A stretch of DNA of 64,000 nt from Actinostola sp. cb2023. Its lineage: Eukaryota; Cnidaria; Anthozoa; Actiniaria; Actinostolidae. This document shows, piece by piece, positions 1-10,667 of the stretch (within the stretch, counting starts at the first letter, position 1; each line of letters opens with the position of its first letter). The notes under the pieces are model-generated. The model saw only the letters and a list, made by a program, of their open reading frames with translations. It did no database searches and was not told the DNA's origin. Location: contig JAUJYZ010000837.1 of assembly GCA_033675265.1 (NCBI GenBank), positions 124,001 through 188,000 of the forward strand. The letters are read 5' to 3'. A program made the translations under genes and the position numbers.

Positions 1-26
1 CTAATGTTTTGATATTGCATTGATAG

Positions 27-625
27 CACTATTTAGACCTCCATTGTTCAGAGACTACATAATGAGCAGTGGCATGTGCAACGTGTCTAAGGAAAGCTGT
101 GACTATGTGCTCACTGAAAAAGGACCTGGTAATTCCATTGTCATTGTTGTTGGTGGTGCCGCAGAATCACTAGATGCTCATCCTGGATCCAATGTCTTGA
201 CGCTGAAAGAGAAATATGGCTTTATTAAACTGGCTTTAAAGACTGGGTAAAGTTATTATTTGGCTTGAATTTATCATGATTTTCTTTTTATCATTAATTA
301 TATTACTGTAACTTGTCCTTTTAATAATTAAATCTGTGAGAGTTTTAGATCATGCAGTCCATCATCATTTACTTATATATACATGGGTGAACACTTTTCG
401 ATCACCAAGGTTTTACTGTCCAGCTTATCTAATAATAATAATAATAATAATAACAATAATAATAAAGTTTAATTATATACATAAAATCGAGAGTGAATTT
501 ATAGTAAAACAATGCAGCAGGGGCCAGACAAAAATCTGTGGCGGATCTAGGGTGTATGTGCACCCCCCTTGCTGCCCAGGAACAATTCAAATATGATTTT
601 TAATACAAAAAATTGGCGTGTGCAA

Positions 626-665
<40 letters not shown>

Positions 666-3600
666 TCCTTGTGGTGTGAACCCCCACCTCAAAATCCTAG
701 ATCCGCCCAAGAAGATGTCCGTGTGCGTCTTGCAGATGAAAGGTCTGCACATAGAGAGAATACTAATATCATAGTTCAATACACGTTGTTTCCAATGTCA
801 TGAGGAATTTTCATCAGCTGAATGGCTACTTTCAATATAATTTTCAGTGTTTGCTTGTCATTTGAAGGCAAATGATGAGATTCAAGGATTTAGTTTTATA
901 CGGCTGATTGAAACCAAGCAATTCCTATAGAGAGCAACCAACTAATAATAATAATAATAATTGCTTGTTATAGCGCCTATACAGGACTGCTCTAAGTGCT
1001 GTCATACAAATAGAAATCAAATATAAAGGTAAATAGGACTATTCCAGCTTGTAGGTCGATTTAAATTTGAAGTCTCTAATTGGGACCATGAAGCTGTCAA
1101 GAGAACTACAAAAAATAAAATAATTATTTATTTATTTATTAATATTCTTATTTCTTCAGATCATCTTTGGTGCCAACATATGCATTTGGTGAGAATGATG
1201 TTTTCTATCAAGTCAATAATCCTAGAGGCTCAATGCTGAGGAAAATCCAAACCAAGATACAGCAGACTGTGGCTTTTGCTCCGTGTGTGTTTTACGGCCG
1301 TGGAATATTTCAGTACACATTTGGACTCTTACCTCACAGAAGACCCATAAATGTTGTCGGTAAGTTTGGTAACACCAAATCTATCTATCTATCATCCTCA
1401 TGATGATGATGTTGATGACAATGATGATGATGATCGTCGATGTTAATGACAATGATGATGATGATTGTCGATGTTAATGACAATATATGATGATCGTTGA
1501 TGTTGATGATGATGATGATCGTCGATGTTGATGACAATGATGATGATGATTGTCGATGTTAATGACAATATATGATGATTGTTGATGTTGAAGACAATGA
1601 TGATGATCGTTTCCCTAATGTCACCGTTCCTTTTGTTTTAATGTCAATTTTGGTGCCAGTGAATGAGACATTTGGTCTCATTTTGTCGCTGTTATGAAAG
1701 AAACATTCAGTCTATCAAATCGAATCAAAAGGTTGTCTTTCGAAGCGGGAGTATTGCTGTTAGACACTGTTTTCACTGGATCGTGTCTCGTGAACAAGGA
1801 ACAGTTTTAAATGGGTCCAAATGTGCAATTTAGGAACACATATTTCTTTACTCAGACTTTTCATATTGGACATTGCGGATATGCTGGTTTTGAATATTAC
1901 TTAAAACCTTTCGAAATTCTAATCGGTCATATGTTAATCATCCTACAAAACTTATATTTATTATAACAGAACATACGGATATCATGGATATCAAGGCTCA
2001 CTATATTCCACCAAATCTACCATATCCGTCATATCTACTATACTTAGAATAAGTTTTTCATTCTAGACAACTTACAGATATATCAAAAAGAATTATATTA
2101 TCATATGCTAATCATCCTACAAAACTTATATTTATTATAACGGAACATACGGATATCATGGATATCAAGGCTTGTTATTGTTATTGTTATCATAATAATG
2201 TTATAATATTATAATAAATTTATTATTGTTATAATAATATAATAATAATATAATATTATTATTATATTTATTAATAATAATAATATTATTATAATTATGA
2301 TTTGATAATTAATTACTTAATTAATATTATTGAATAATTATTTATTGTTATTATTATAATAGCAATAATATAATGATAATATTATTATTATCTAATTTAT
2401 TTATTATTAATATTATAATATAATAATAATATAATAATAATATAATAATAATAATAATATAATATATAATAATAATAATAATAATATAATAGTATTATAA
2501 CTTTATTCCTCAAAACAAATTACAAATAAGAGATAGAAAAATAGATAAAAATCCTTATTTACAAAATTTAAAATGATCGCTTGGATTGTTCAATAACAAT
2601 TAACTAATGATATTAAAATACAAACAATAAATATGAATAATATAATATAAAGCAATATATATATATAAAAAAGATAAAAATAAATAAATAAAGATATAAT
2701 AGTATTATTATTATAATAATATGTATTATTATATTATAATTTCATAAATACTTTATTATTATTATAATTATTATTAAATAATTAATTATAATTTGATAAT
2801 TATTTATTGTTATTGTTATAACAATAATATAATAATATTAACAATAATAAGATAATAATAATAACATTTGTTTATTTACAGAATATAGTGATAGCTTAGA
2901 ATGTTATATCTGTTACTCTTCAAAAATATATCTTTTTTATAATGGAACACACGGATAAGAGGGACATGAAGGATTTTCTAGTTCCATGAAATCCATCATA
3001 TCCTTGTTATCTGCTATGATCAGAGAAAGTTTTTAGAGAAGAACTTACAGTTATAGCAACAGGTAATCTATTATATTCTCTAACGAAAGTATATTATTTT
3101 ATAATGGAACACACGGATAAGGACATGAAGGATTTTCTAGTTCCATGAAATCCATCATATCCTTGTTATCTGCTATGATCAGAGAAAGTTTTTAGAGAAG
3201 AACTTACAGTTATAGCAACAGGTAATCTATTATATTCTCTAACGAAAGTATATTATTTTATAATGGAACACACGGATAAGAGGGACATGAAGGATTTTCT
3301 AGTTCCATGAAATCCATCATATATCCTTGTTATCTGCTATGATCAGAGAAAGTTTTATAGAGATGAACTTACAGTTATAGCAACAGGTAATCTATTATAT
3401 TCTCTAACGAAAGTATATTATTTTATAATGGAACACACGGATAAGAGGGACATGAAGGATTTTCTAGTTCCATGAAATCCATCATATCCTTGTTATCTGC
3501 TATGATCAGAGAAAGTTTTATAGAGAAGGACTTACAGTTATAGCAACAGGTAATTTATTATTCTCTAACGAAAGTGAAATACGAGGAACATGAAGGATTT

Positions 3601-6600
3601 TCTAGTTCCATGAAATCCATCATATCCTTGTTATCTGCTATGATCAGAGAAAGTTTTCAGAGAAGAACTTACAGTTATAGCAACAGGTAATCTATTATTC
3701 TCTAACGAAAGTATAATATTTTATAATGGAACACACGGATAAGAGGGACATGAAGGATTTTCTAGTTCCATGAAATCCATCATATCCTTGTTATCTGCTA
3801 TGATCAGAGAAAGTTTTATAGAGAAGAACTTACAGTTACAGCAACAGGTAATCTATTAATTAACCTTTATAAATTTATTATTATATGATGGAATGCCAGT
3901 ATATTATGGATGTGAAGGTTTTCTATCCCTTGAATTCCATCATGTCCTTCTTATGGTCAGTAAACAAGGAACGCAATATTTCGGGAATATTTCAGTACAT
4001 TTTCTTGTTAAGAATGCAATTAGGCACCTTTAGAGAATATGTGGCCAGGTTCAAGTCATCAAGTTGCTTTATCATAATCCAGTACTTAATCGTATTTCAT
4101 CAGAACTCAGTTTACGAGTCTTGTGGGACCTCTTTAACACGGACTCCACCGAATTGGCGGGACATTGAAATGGCCTTATAAGGAAGAAATGTTCCGTTTT
4201 TCGTCAGATTTATTCATCGCACGCTCACTCTTGAGTGCCTATAAAAGGATTACTCCCGTACTATTCATTTGTCATCAAGATGAACCGCTCAGCGAAGAAT
4301 CCATGCAGACAACTAAACAGCGAAACTATAAAGAGTGCTGCATTATGCTATCTAGGCCCAAATCAATCTGTGATGTCCAACAGCCAGAACTTCAACAATC
4401 TTGGTCAGAGATTTGCCCAAAAAGAGACAAGTGCGACAAGGCATTGACAGGTAAACTTATAATCAGTCGAGTGTTCTGTTCCAAAGGACGGTCAATGTAT
4501 AACCATTCATTTCTATTGACCATTTCAGGAATCAAGAATGTGGCATTTTTTGTCAGCGCCATAACGACCCACGGCAAACCCAAATCAAAGAAACGCACCA
4601 ATGGAAATGACGAATGCGAGGACGACGTTGAGTGTGAATTCATCAAAAGCAAGAAAAACAAGAAAAAGCAGAGCGGCACTACAGAATGCGACAACAACTT
4701 TTATTGGGCAAAGGAGTGATGAGAGAGCACATAAGACGACTCGGACTAACTGCATGCTATTCATTTAATATTATTTTTTCTATCAAGTACCATAATTTGT
4801 GAATCAGTTTCAAGTAATATAAATGGGAACTCGTGTTTCAAATGTTAATTATGTTTATAAGAATCTATTAATTGTACGTAAAGTTGAATTTGAATAATAT
4901 GAATAACGACTTCAATCAAGTACGTTAAATGTCATTGTTTTCATTTAAATTTCCTCGTAGCACGATTTAATAAAGAGTTCGTTGTCCTGCCCCTTTGAAA
5001 CTTGCGTTTTGGGTCTCGAAGAATAGCTGCCCATTGTCCAAATCCATGACGTTCTATTCCTGCTTTCAAACATTCATCCTCTTCTGGTGTGAATAGTAAC
5101 ATTTTCTTCTTGCGATTTGGGACATCACTAGTAGCAGATGGTTGGTCGAGCTTCTTGTCATCCTCTGCTTTGTCGTCACTCGGCAGATCTTTATTCGGTG
5201 AAGAATTGGGGCTATCAGAGAGCCTAGAGCTAACGTCCCCATCCACTTTTGACCCATTTTCGCCATGTAACTTCTTTAGACACTCGTGAGCTTTCGTAGC
5301 AACTTCGCGAGATCGTCGCTTTTGATAATGAACTTTGGCGACCACGGAACTGTGTTTTTGATCCTCGGAGATCATTTCTTGCTCGCTACTGGTAAGTTGT
5401 TGATGACTAGCGGTCTCGACGATTTGACGATATCTCGTCGGGTGAATGTACTTGCCAGTAGCGTCAAACACCATCTTGCTCATGAGTTGACCAATTTTAC
5501 TGTGTTGTCCTCCTTTCTTAGTGACGAGAACATAGTCGCAGGTTGGTTTCAACAGCGGGCGAATGTGCGTAATGTACGCATCTAGAACTTGCATGCTCGT
5601 GTCCGACAAATACAAAGAATCGAACCCCAATCGAGCTGTTGTCTTGAACTTTTTCTGATCGATAAAGCCCCCATTGCTCTTCGCCGTTTCGACCATGTCG
5701 ACCGTCAAGTATTGATACGTCATTGGGCGCGATCCTTTGACTTTGATAAACAAATACACAGCTACAAACTTGGTGGCAAACGACAGGTCTGATGGAGTTG
5801 CTTTCTTAGCTTTTTCCTTGCATAGTTTCGTCACAGTTTCATAACGTGGAAGGTGATACGTCACCACGTGCAACAACTCATCCAACGTCGCCCAATGTCC
5901 CTTGGATTCTAAAGTGTCAATGTCGAGATCACTTGTCCACTGCAGCCTCATCATCTTCGAAACTGTTCTGCGTGCTCGTTTCAAATAAACTTCTGTTGCT
6001 GTTAAATTCCTCAGAACAGCATCTGAAGCCACTCCATGAACTTTTCGAAAATCGATCAAGTCACTTATAGAATCCAAGTATCCAAGGCGACCAGCATGAC
6101 CAAGGCCCCAGTCACTCTGCATAACATCAACAAATTTGAAGAGAAAATTGGGCGAACTTAGGCTAAAGTCCACCAAATCCCAACTCAAATCTCCTTCATC
6201 TTCGTCGTCGTCTTCAAAGCAAAATTTCAGATACTTGAAACTCCTTCGTACAATCTGTTGAGCTTGCCTTGTACTTTTGCATCCACCGCCACTGCCAGTC
6301 AGCCATGCTTCAAATTCTTTGCCTATAGTAGTGGTGATGTCAAAAGATGGAATAAGTTTTTTCAAACATTGTTCTTTCCCGGGATTTACTTGATCAGAAT
6401 CATCTGCCTTCGATGTTGATGCGCTCGAACTCGGTTCAGAGTCAAAGAAATAGAACCAAGAATGCTTGTTTTTGACGTGTTTCCTGCATCCTCTTTGACT
6501 CGAAAATCCCTCATGATCACAAATTGGAACTGGACAATGATACGAACCATCGTTTTCGTCTTCTTCTAAATGCAATCTTTTTGGTTTTGGTGATGCACCA

Positions 6601-8796
6601 TCTTGTTTTTGACCAGTCGGTGCATTTTGCACGTTTACTCATACTGGACCCGTTAATGTGAATATATCAAGTTAATTGAGTCGTAATTAAAATATTGATC
6701 CTATTTTGAATCTCTAAAGATTTAGTAGGACCAATCGACATTTCCCAAGATGGGGCATGTTCAAACAAGTCTGTTATGTTTTGCTGATTCAACGAAAAAC
6801 GCGTCCAAACACGTTTCAACATGAATAGGCATGATCAATCATGTATAGGCATGATCAATCTTGTATAGGCATGATCAATCATGTATGGGCATGAATAATC
6901 CTGTATGGGCATGCCCAATCATGTTTAAATCTGCCCAAACGTGTTTGCCCAGGCGATTGAATACATTATTAGAGTTGCCTGTGCACCACCCTCTTCAGTT
7001 TTGATATCCTACACTCCCCTCTCCCCTAACAAACAATAAGTTTGCACTGGGATTCAAGAGTGGACATAAAACGTTCTCCTTTGTAAATAGGAACGATCTG
7101 TTCCTATGGCTACACAAGAGGAACACTTTGTTGCTTAAAAAGAACAAAATGTTCCTCGTGCAGAACCACAAAGGAACACTAGTTCCTATTGTTGGTCAAT
7201 GTGGAACTGTTTATATATACAGAGGAACGAATAAGTCCTATTCAGTGAATTGGGACCATCAAAATGGGAACTTCAGTTCCTTTTAGATGTTGATAGGAAC
7301 GGCAATTAGGACCACATGTTCCGATGTTAGTCCAAAAGAGAACACTATGTTCCTGTGTTGAAAAAAGGGAACTCATTGTTCCGATTAGCTAGTTTTAAAG
7401 TTCCGATGAACACAAATTCGAAGGGAACAGTTGTTCCTGGTTTAAAGCTGTTTTTGAGTTCCGAATAAGTTCAAAGGAACGACTACAAAAACTCGCGGAA
7501 CTTTCGATTAACTATAAACGGCTCTCGCGATCGGAAAAATGTATTTTTACAATTTTTAAAACAACAGTCATTATCACGGCACCAAAAACAACACGTTCAC
7601 CAAATATCAAGCCATTTGCTTTTGTAAAACGTGCAAAAACAAGTGTCATCGATTTAGGGAAACGGTGATGATCGTCGATGTTAATGACAATGATGATGAT
7701 GATTGTCGATGTTAATGACAATATATGATGATCGTTGATGTTGAAGACAATGATGATGATGATCGTCGATGTTGATGACAATGATGATGATGATTGTCGA
7801 TGTTAATGACAATATATGACGATCGTTGATGTTGAAGACAATGATGATGATCGTCGATGTTAATGACAATGATGATGATGATCGTTGATGTTGATGACAA
7901 TGATGATCGTTGATGTTGATGACAATGCTGTTGATGATCGTCGATGTTAATGACAATGATGATCGTTGATGTTGATGATGATGATGATTGTCGATGTTAA
8001 TGACATTGATGATCGTTGATGTTGATGACAATGATGATGATGATCATCGATGTTAATGACAATGATGATCGTTGATGTTGATGACAATGATGATGATGAT
8101 CGTTGATGATGACAATGATGATGATGATTGTCGATGTTAATGACAATGATGATCGTTGATGTTGATGTTGATGACAATGCTGTTGATGATCGTCGATGTT
8201 GATGACAATCATGATGATGATCATCAATGCTGATGACAATGATGATGATCGTCGATGTTGATGACAATGATGATCGTCGATGTTGATGATGATCGTCGAT
8301 GTTGATGACAAATATGATGATGAATGATGATGATCAATCTCACCATTATGACTATGTTGTAATAGCTGACATATGCTTCATTTGTCGTGTACAAATGTAA
8401 TGCTCATCAGGAGCCAATTAATGATTAATTGTAAAAAGATAAAAAAATATATATATTTCCCCGCCTGGAGCATCACACTGAAACCTTTTGTGCATGAAAA
8501 GTTGGCGAATATATCTTGCCATATCCCAGTTTTTCTATTAGTAGTACTGTTTTTGATCAGGTTTTTTTGGCTGTAAATTATCTGTCGTTTGTGATAATCA
8601 TTCTTGTCAATAAATCAATGGCTTTAATTCTTATGCTTTAGTTGGTGCTCCAATTGATGTTGACAAGTGCGACAATCCAACCAGAGAACAAGTTCAAGAG
8701 CTTCACGACAAATATGAAGAGAAGCTTGTGCAGCTATTTGAGGATCATAAATGCAAATATGGACTGACAGAGAATGACAAGCTGATTATTCTATAG
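27..8796 (+). CDS. DGAT2: DGAT2/MOGAT-family acyltransferase, C-terminal three exons (partial)
   Basis: Exons 27-246, 1160-1359 and 8642-8796 join in frame with GT-AG junctions and end at TAG 8794-8796. The product is the C-terminal half of a diacylglycerol/monoacylglycerol O-acyltransferase, the ER-membrane enzyme family that moves an acyl group from acyl-CoA to a glyceride for triacylglycerol synthesis. Visible family signatures are the IVVGGAAESL block, GFIKLAL, VPTYAFGENDVF, FAPCVFYGRG, then INVVVGAPIDV and a C-terminal YEEKLVQLFEDHKCKYGL segment. The catalytic HPHG motif and N-terminal membrane helices would lie left of the window and are not seen. DGAT2, MOGAT and wax-synthase relatives cannot be separated from this part alone, so the symbol is tentative. 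The last intron is about 7.3 kb and contains a mobile element and split minisatellite. Confidence 0.88.
432..464. repeat. (AAT)n microsatellite
   Basis: Short trinucleotide run in the first visible DGAT2 intron. An (ATT)n run follows at 627-663 and another AAT run at 942-961 next to a motif (GCTTGTTATAGCGCC) that resembles SINE/LINE 3' tails. The intron 247-1159 otherwise shows no gene. Confidence 0.7.
1390..1607. repeat. GATGATCGTCGATGTT minisatellite, left part
   Basis: Degenerate array built from GATGATCGTCGATGTT and GATGACAAT blocks. The same array resumes at 7665-8335, so the two parts look like one array interrupted by the element at 1608-7664. Confidence 0.85.
1930..2170. repeat. Diverged direct repeats related to the 165 bp array
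   Basis: Two copies of a block with CATATGNTAATCATCCTACA and a following GGAACATACGGATATCATGG-like segment lie at ~1928-2000 and ~2101-2170. The ACGGATA...GGAACA content resembles the tandem unit at 2936-3860, suggesting older copies of it. Confidence 0.55.
2171..2880. repeat. AT-rich TTA/ATA microsatellite region
   Basis: About 700 bp of nearly pure A/T, mostly irregular TAT/ATA/AAT runs with local palindromes. No coding sequence is visible. Confidence 0.8.
2936..3860. repeat. ~165 bp tandem repeat, about 5.5 copies
   Basis: Each unit begins near TATAATGGAACACACGGATA, continues through ATGAAGGATTTTCTAGTTCC and GTTATCTGCTATGATCAGAG, and ends at ATTCTCTAACGAAAGTATA. Unit starts fall near 2936, 3101, 3258, 3427, 3575 (shortened) and 3722. 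Units are nearly identical, so the amplification is recent. No conserved ORF runs through it. Confidence 0.85.
4165..4719 (+). CDS. Hypothetical basic protein, possibly with a 78-nt intron
   Basis: I do not recognise this ORF (184 codons, TGA at the end). The C-terminal half is strongly charged, with a DECEDDVECE-like acidic patch followed by a Lys-rich KSKKNKKKQ segment. An intron-like stretch (GGTAAACTT near 4450 to TTTCAGGAATC near 4530) would remove 78 nt and keep the frame, giving ~158 residues. It lies inside the putative element and is convergent with the recombinase gene, so it could be an accessory gene of that element. An overlapping antisense ORF is a shadow. Coding status is uncertain. 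Confidence 0.3.
   Translation: MKWPYKEEMFRFSSDLFIARSLLSAYKRITPVLFICHQDEPLSEESMQTTKQRNYKECCIMLSRPKSICDVQQPELQQSWSEICPKRDKCDKALTGKLIISRVFCSKGRSMYNHSFLLTISGIKNVAFFVSAITTHGKPKSKKRTNGNDECEDDVECEFIKSKKNKKKQSGTTECDNNFYWAKE
4941..6632 (-). CDS. Tyrosine recombinase with C2H2 finger and C-terminal Myb/SANT domain (Crypton-like)
   Basis: Single uninterrupted ORF of 563 residues. Residues 33-57 form a C2H2 finger (C33-x4-C38-x13-H52-x4-H57). The middle carries the tyrosine-recombinase catalytic set: first Arg in KGSRPMTYQYLTVDMV (R302), the HxxR box HPTR (H397, R400), a second His in QKHSS (H427) and a candidate nucleophile in VHYQK (Y436). Residues ~508-560 look like a Myb/SANT helix-turn-helix (FTPEEDECLKAG, GFGQWAAIL). 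Enzymes of this family cut and rejoin DNA through a 3'-phosphotyrosine; Cryptons use one to move without a transposase of the DDE type. The ORF is intact, so the copy may be recent or domesticated. It lies antisense in the DGAT2 intron. Subfamily placement is inference. Confidence 0.75.
   Translation of the reverse strand: MQNAPTGQKQDGASPKPKRLHLEEDENDGSYHCPVPICDHEGFSSQRGCRKHVKNKHSWFYFFDSEPSSSASTSKADDSDQVNPGKEQCLKKLIPSFDITTTIGKEFEAWLTGSGGGCKSTRQAQQIVRRSFKYLKFCFEDDDEDEGDLSWDLVDFSLSSPNFLFKFVDVMQSDWGLGHAGRLGYLDSISDLIDFRKVHGVASDAVLRNLTATEVYLKRARRTVSKMMRLQWTSDLDIDTLESKGHWATLDELLHVVTYHLPRYETVTKLCKEKAKKATPSDLSFATKFVAVYLFIKVKGSRPMTYQYLTVDMVETAKSNGGFIDQKKFKTTARLGFDSLYLSDTSMQVLDAYITHIRPLLKPTCDYVLVTKKGGQHSKIGQLMSKMVFDATGKYIHPTRYRQIVETASHQQLTSSEQEMISEDQKHSSVVAKVHYQKRRSREVATKAHECLKKLHGENGSKVDGDVSSRLSDSPNSSPNKDLPSDDKAEDDKKLDQPSATSDVPNRKKKMLLFTPEEDECLKAGIERHGFGQWAAILRDPKRKFQRGRTTNSLLNRATRKFK
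6826..6925. repeat. ~20 bp short tandem repeat (GCATGATCAATCATGTATAG)
   Basis: Five or so imperfect copies of a self-complementary-rich 20 bp unit (ATGATCAATCAT core) lie 5' of the recombinase gene. They could be recombinase-binding or regulatory repeats; that role is inference. Confidence 0.6.
7075..7503. repeat. Dense cluster of GGAAC/GTTCC motifs
   Basis: About twenty exact copies of GGAAC or GTTCC on either strand occur in ~430 bp, with variable spacing of roughly 10-35 bp and alternating orientation; near-matches such as GGACC and AGTCC fill some gaps. Fewer than one exact copy would be expected by chance. It lies just inside the right end of the putative 6 kb element, like the subterminal binding repeats of some transposons. 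Confidence 0.75.
7665..8335. repeat. GATGATCGTCGATGTT minisatellite, right part
   Basis: Continuation of the array at 1390-1607, with the same GATGATCGTCGATGTT and GATGACAAT blocks. Long reverse-strand ORFs rich in Ser/Ile/His across it are products of the repeat, not genes. Confidence 0.88.
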
Positions 8797-8879
8797 AAGA
8801 TTGCTTCATCAAACAATAATCTTGATTTATTCATTCATTCATTAATATATATATATATATCAGCACACATCAAATAATT

Positions 8880-9160
8880 TCTTTGGGAATTCCATATTTG
8901 GTAGCATAATTCCATATTTGGGAATTCCATATTTGGTATAGCATAATTCCATATTTGGGAATTCCATATTTGGTATAGCATAATTCCATATTTGGGAATT
9001 CCATATTTGGTAGCATAATTCCATATTTGGGAATTCCATATTTGGTAGCATAATTCCATATTTGGGAATTCCATATTTGGTAGCATAATTCCATATTTGG
9101 GAATTCCATATTTGGTAGCATAATTCCATATTTGGGAATTCCATATTTGGAAATTGAAAC
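8880..9160. repeat. ~34-36 bp minisatellite (AATTCCATATTTGGGAATTC)
   Basis: About eight copies of AATTCCATATTTGGGAATTC joined by CATATTTGGTAGCATA spacers (some TATAGCATA), starting ~80 bp after the DGAT2 stop codon, probably in or near its 3' UTR. The unit contains a GGGAATTCC palindrome. Confidence 0.88.
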
Positions 9161-9465
9161 CATATTTGGTAACAGAATTTGGAATACTTGTAACCAATGG
9201 CTAATCTATATATGTAGTTTATTAGCAAGTATTTTGAACAATCAATCATGTATGGAAGTAACTAGTAATACATGACAAATTAAAGCATCAGAATAATCAA
9301 TAAATAAAAACATTGATCCTTGTGCTTATAATTTATGCATGCATTTTTTACACTGCTACTTTGGCTTGTAGTTTTCATTTTTGGGTCGATGTGTTGTCCA
9401 GGAGCACGTATCAATATGAGAACTGTTATTACAAAATGGGTCATAGTCAACAAGAACCGTTTTGA

Positions 9466-9640
9466 GAGAAGGTCTGAATGGGGTTAACTGACTACTGACA
9501 AACGGCTTTAAAACTAACTGACAATCGAAGTATCAAACACGTTCAATTGTTCAAAACAGGATATGGCCAGTTAATAGTTAACTAACGTTTAACTGACAAG
9601 GTAAACAATTAACTGACAATTGACATTCAGACCCTCTTGA
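9466..9640. mobile_element. Short MITE-like element with internal AACTGAC repeats
   Basis: AAGGTCTGAATG at the left faces CATTCAGACCCT at the right. Between them the motif TTAACTGAC or AACTGACAA recurs about seven times. Too short to encode anything. Confidence 0.5.
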
Positions 9641-9662
9641 GAACACATACTTCATAATCATT

Positions 9663-10667
9663 TTTGTGAGTATAAAAATGTTCTTACAAAAAATAACCAT
9701 TTTGGACGATTTTTGTACATTTTGTATGGGCTGTATAACCAACCTAGCCTGCGTGCAGACGTCCTCTCTCCTGGTTGAGAGCAGAGCGGCTGTACACAAG
9801 CTACTGAACCAACCAAAAAATGATCATTTTGGACGATTTTTGTACATTTTGCATTGGCTATAACCCACCAAAAATATATCAACAGAGCATAAGAGACAGA
9901 GGGAGTCTCGCGGTCATGCCCTTTCACTAAATCTATTTTTAGAAACACGAAGTGACTGACGCCAAAGGAAACACATTTCTGGTACACATAGACTCTGTCA
10001 GTAGAGCTGTGTAGCACTAATATATTATAAGTTGTGTATTACGTAGCAGTGTGTAGTTTTACAACACTTAATGGTTTGAAACACGTTTTGAGCAGGATGT
10101 TTTTCTTCATTTTGAATGTCTTGATAGTGCGCGCGCAGCTGTTGCTGGTGTGATTTGTAAAGTAAAATGACTATTTTGGACGATTTTTGTACATTTTATT
10201 GGCTGTAACCCACCAAAAATGATCATTTTGAACGATTTTTGACATTTTTCATGGGCTGTATGTAACCCACCAAAAATCATCATTTTGAACGAATTTTGAT
10301 CATTTTGCATGGACTATATATAACCCACCATAAATCGTTATTTTGAACGATGTTTGACCATTTTGTATGGGTTGTAACCCATGATCATTTTAAACGATTT
10401 TTGACCATTTTGCATGGGTTGTAACGCACCAAAAATAACCATTTTGGACAATTTTTGACCATTTTGTATGGGCTATAACCCACCAAAAATAATCATTTTC
10501 AACGAATTTTGTCCATTTATCAAGCGCTATAACCCTACAAAAATAACCATTTTGGACGATTGTTGTTCATTTTGCATGGGCTATATATATAACCAACCAA
10601 AAATGTCCATTTTCAACGATTTTTGACCATTTTTCATCGGCTGTAACCCACCAAAAATAACCATTTT
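9663..10667. repeat. ~55 bp minisatellite, left part (CCATTTTGGACGATTTTTG)
   Basis: Imperfect tandem copies of CCATTTTGGACGATTTTTG plus GCATGGGCTGTAACCCACC plus AAAAATGAT. Two insertions interrupt it (about 9743-9810 and 9885-10140). The array resumes at 15288 after the 4.6 kb element. Confidence 0.85.
9885..10017. repeat. Dispersed repeat, copy 1 (second copy at 57370-57535)
   Basis: This block (GCATAAGAGACAGAGGGAGT through CTAAATCTATTTTTAGAAAC to GGTACACATAGACTCTGTCA) matches 57370-57535 in the same orientation with small differences. Family unknown. Confidence 0.6.

Larger units (their letters stand above)
1608..7664. mobile_element. Putative ~6 kb DNA element carrying a tyrosine recombinase
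   Basis: The element starts CGTTTCCCTAA (1608-1618) and ends with its reverse complement TTAGGGAAACG (7654-7664). A second, looser match lies further in: TTTTGGTGCCAGTGA near 1650 against TTTTTGGTGCCGTGA on the opposite strand near 7580. Both outer flanks are the same minisatellite, with TGATGAT beside both ends as a possible 7 bp target-site duplication; the repetitive target makes this ambiguous. Inside are a tyrosine recombinase gene (4941-6632, minus), a small unknown ORF (4165-4719, plus), a ~165 bp tandem array, AT-rich microsatellites and a GGAAC/GTTCC cluster. Cryptons and other tyrosine-recombinase elements usually lack TIRs, so either this is an unusual family or the TIR element hosts a second insertion. 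Confidence 0.6.

Noticed and set aside
7512..8311. Reverse-strand Ser/Ile/His-rich ORFs
   Set aside because: Translation of the GATGATCGTCGATGTT minisatellite.
8835..9249. Reverse-strand ORFs with NMEFPNMELC-type repeats
   Set aside because: Translation of the AATTCCATATTTGGG minisatellite next to the DGAT2 stop.
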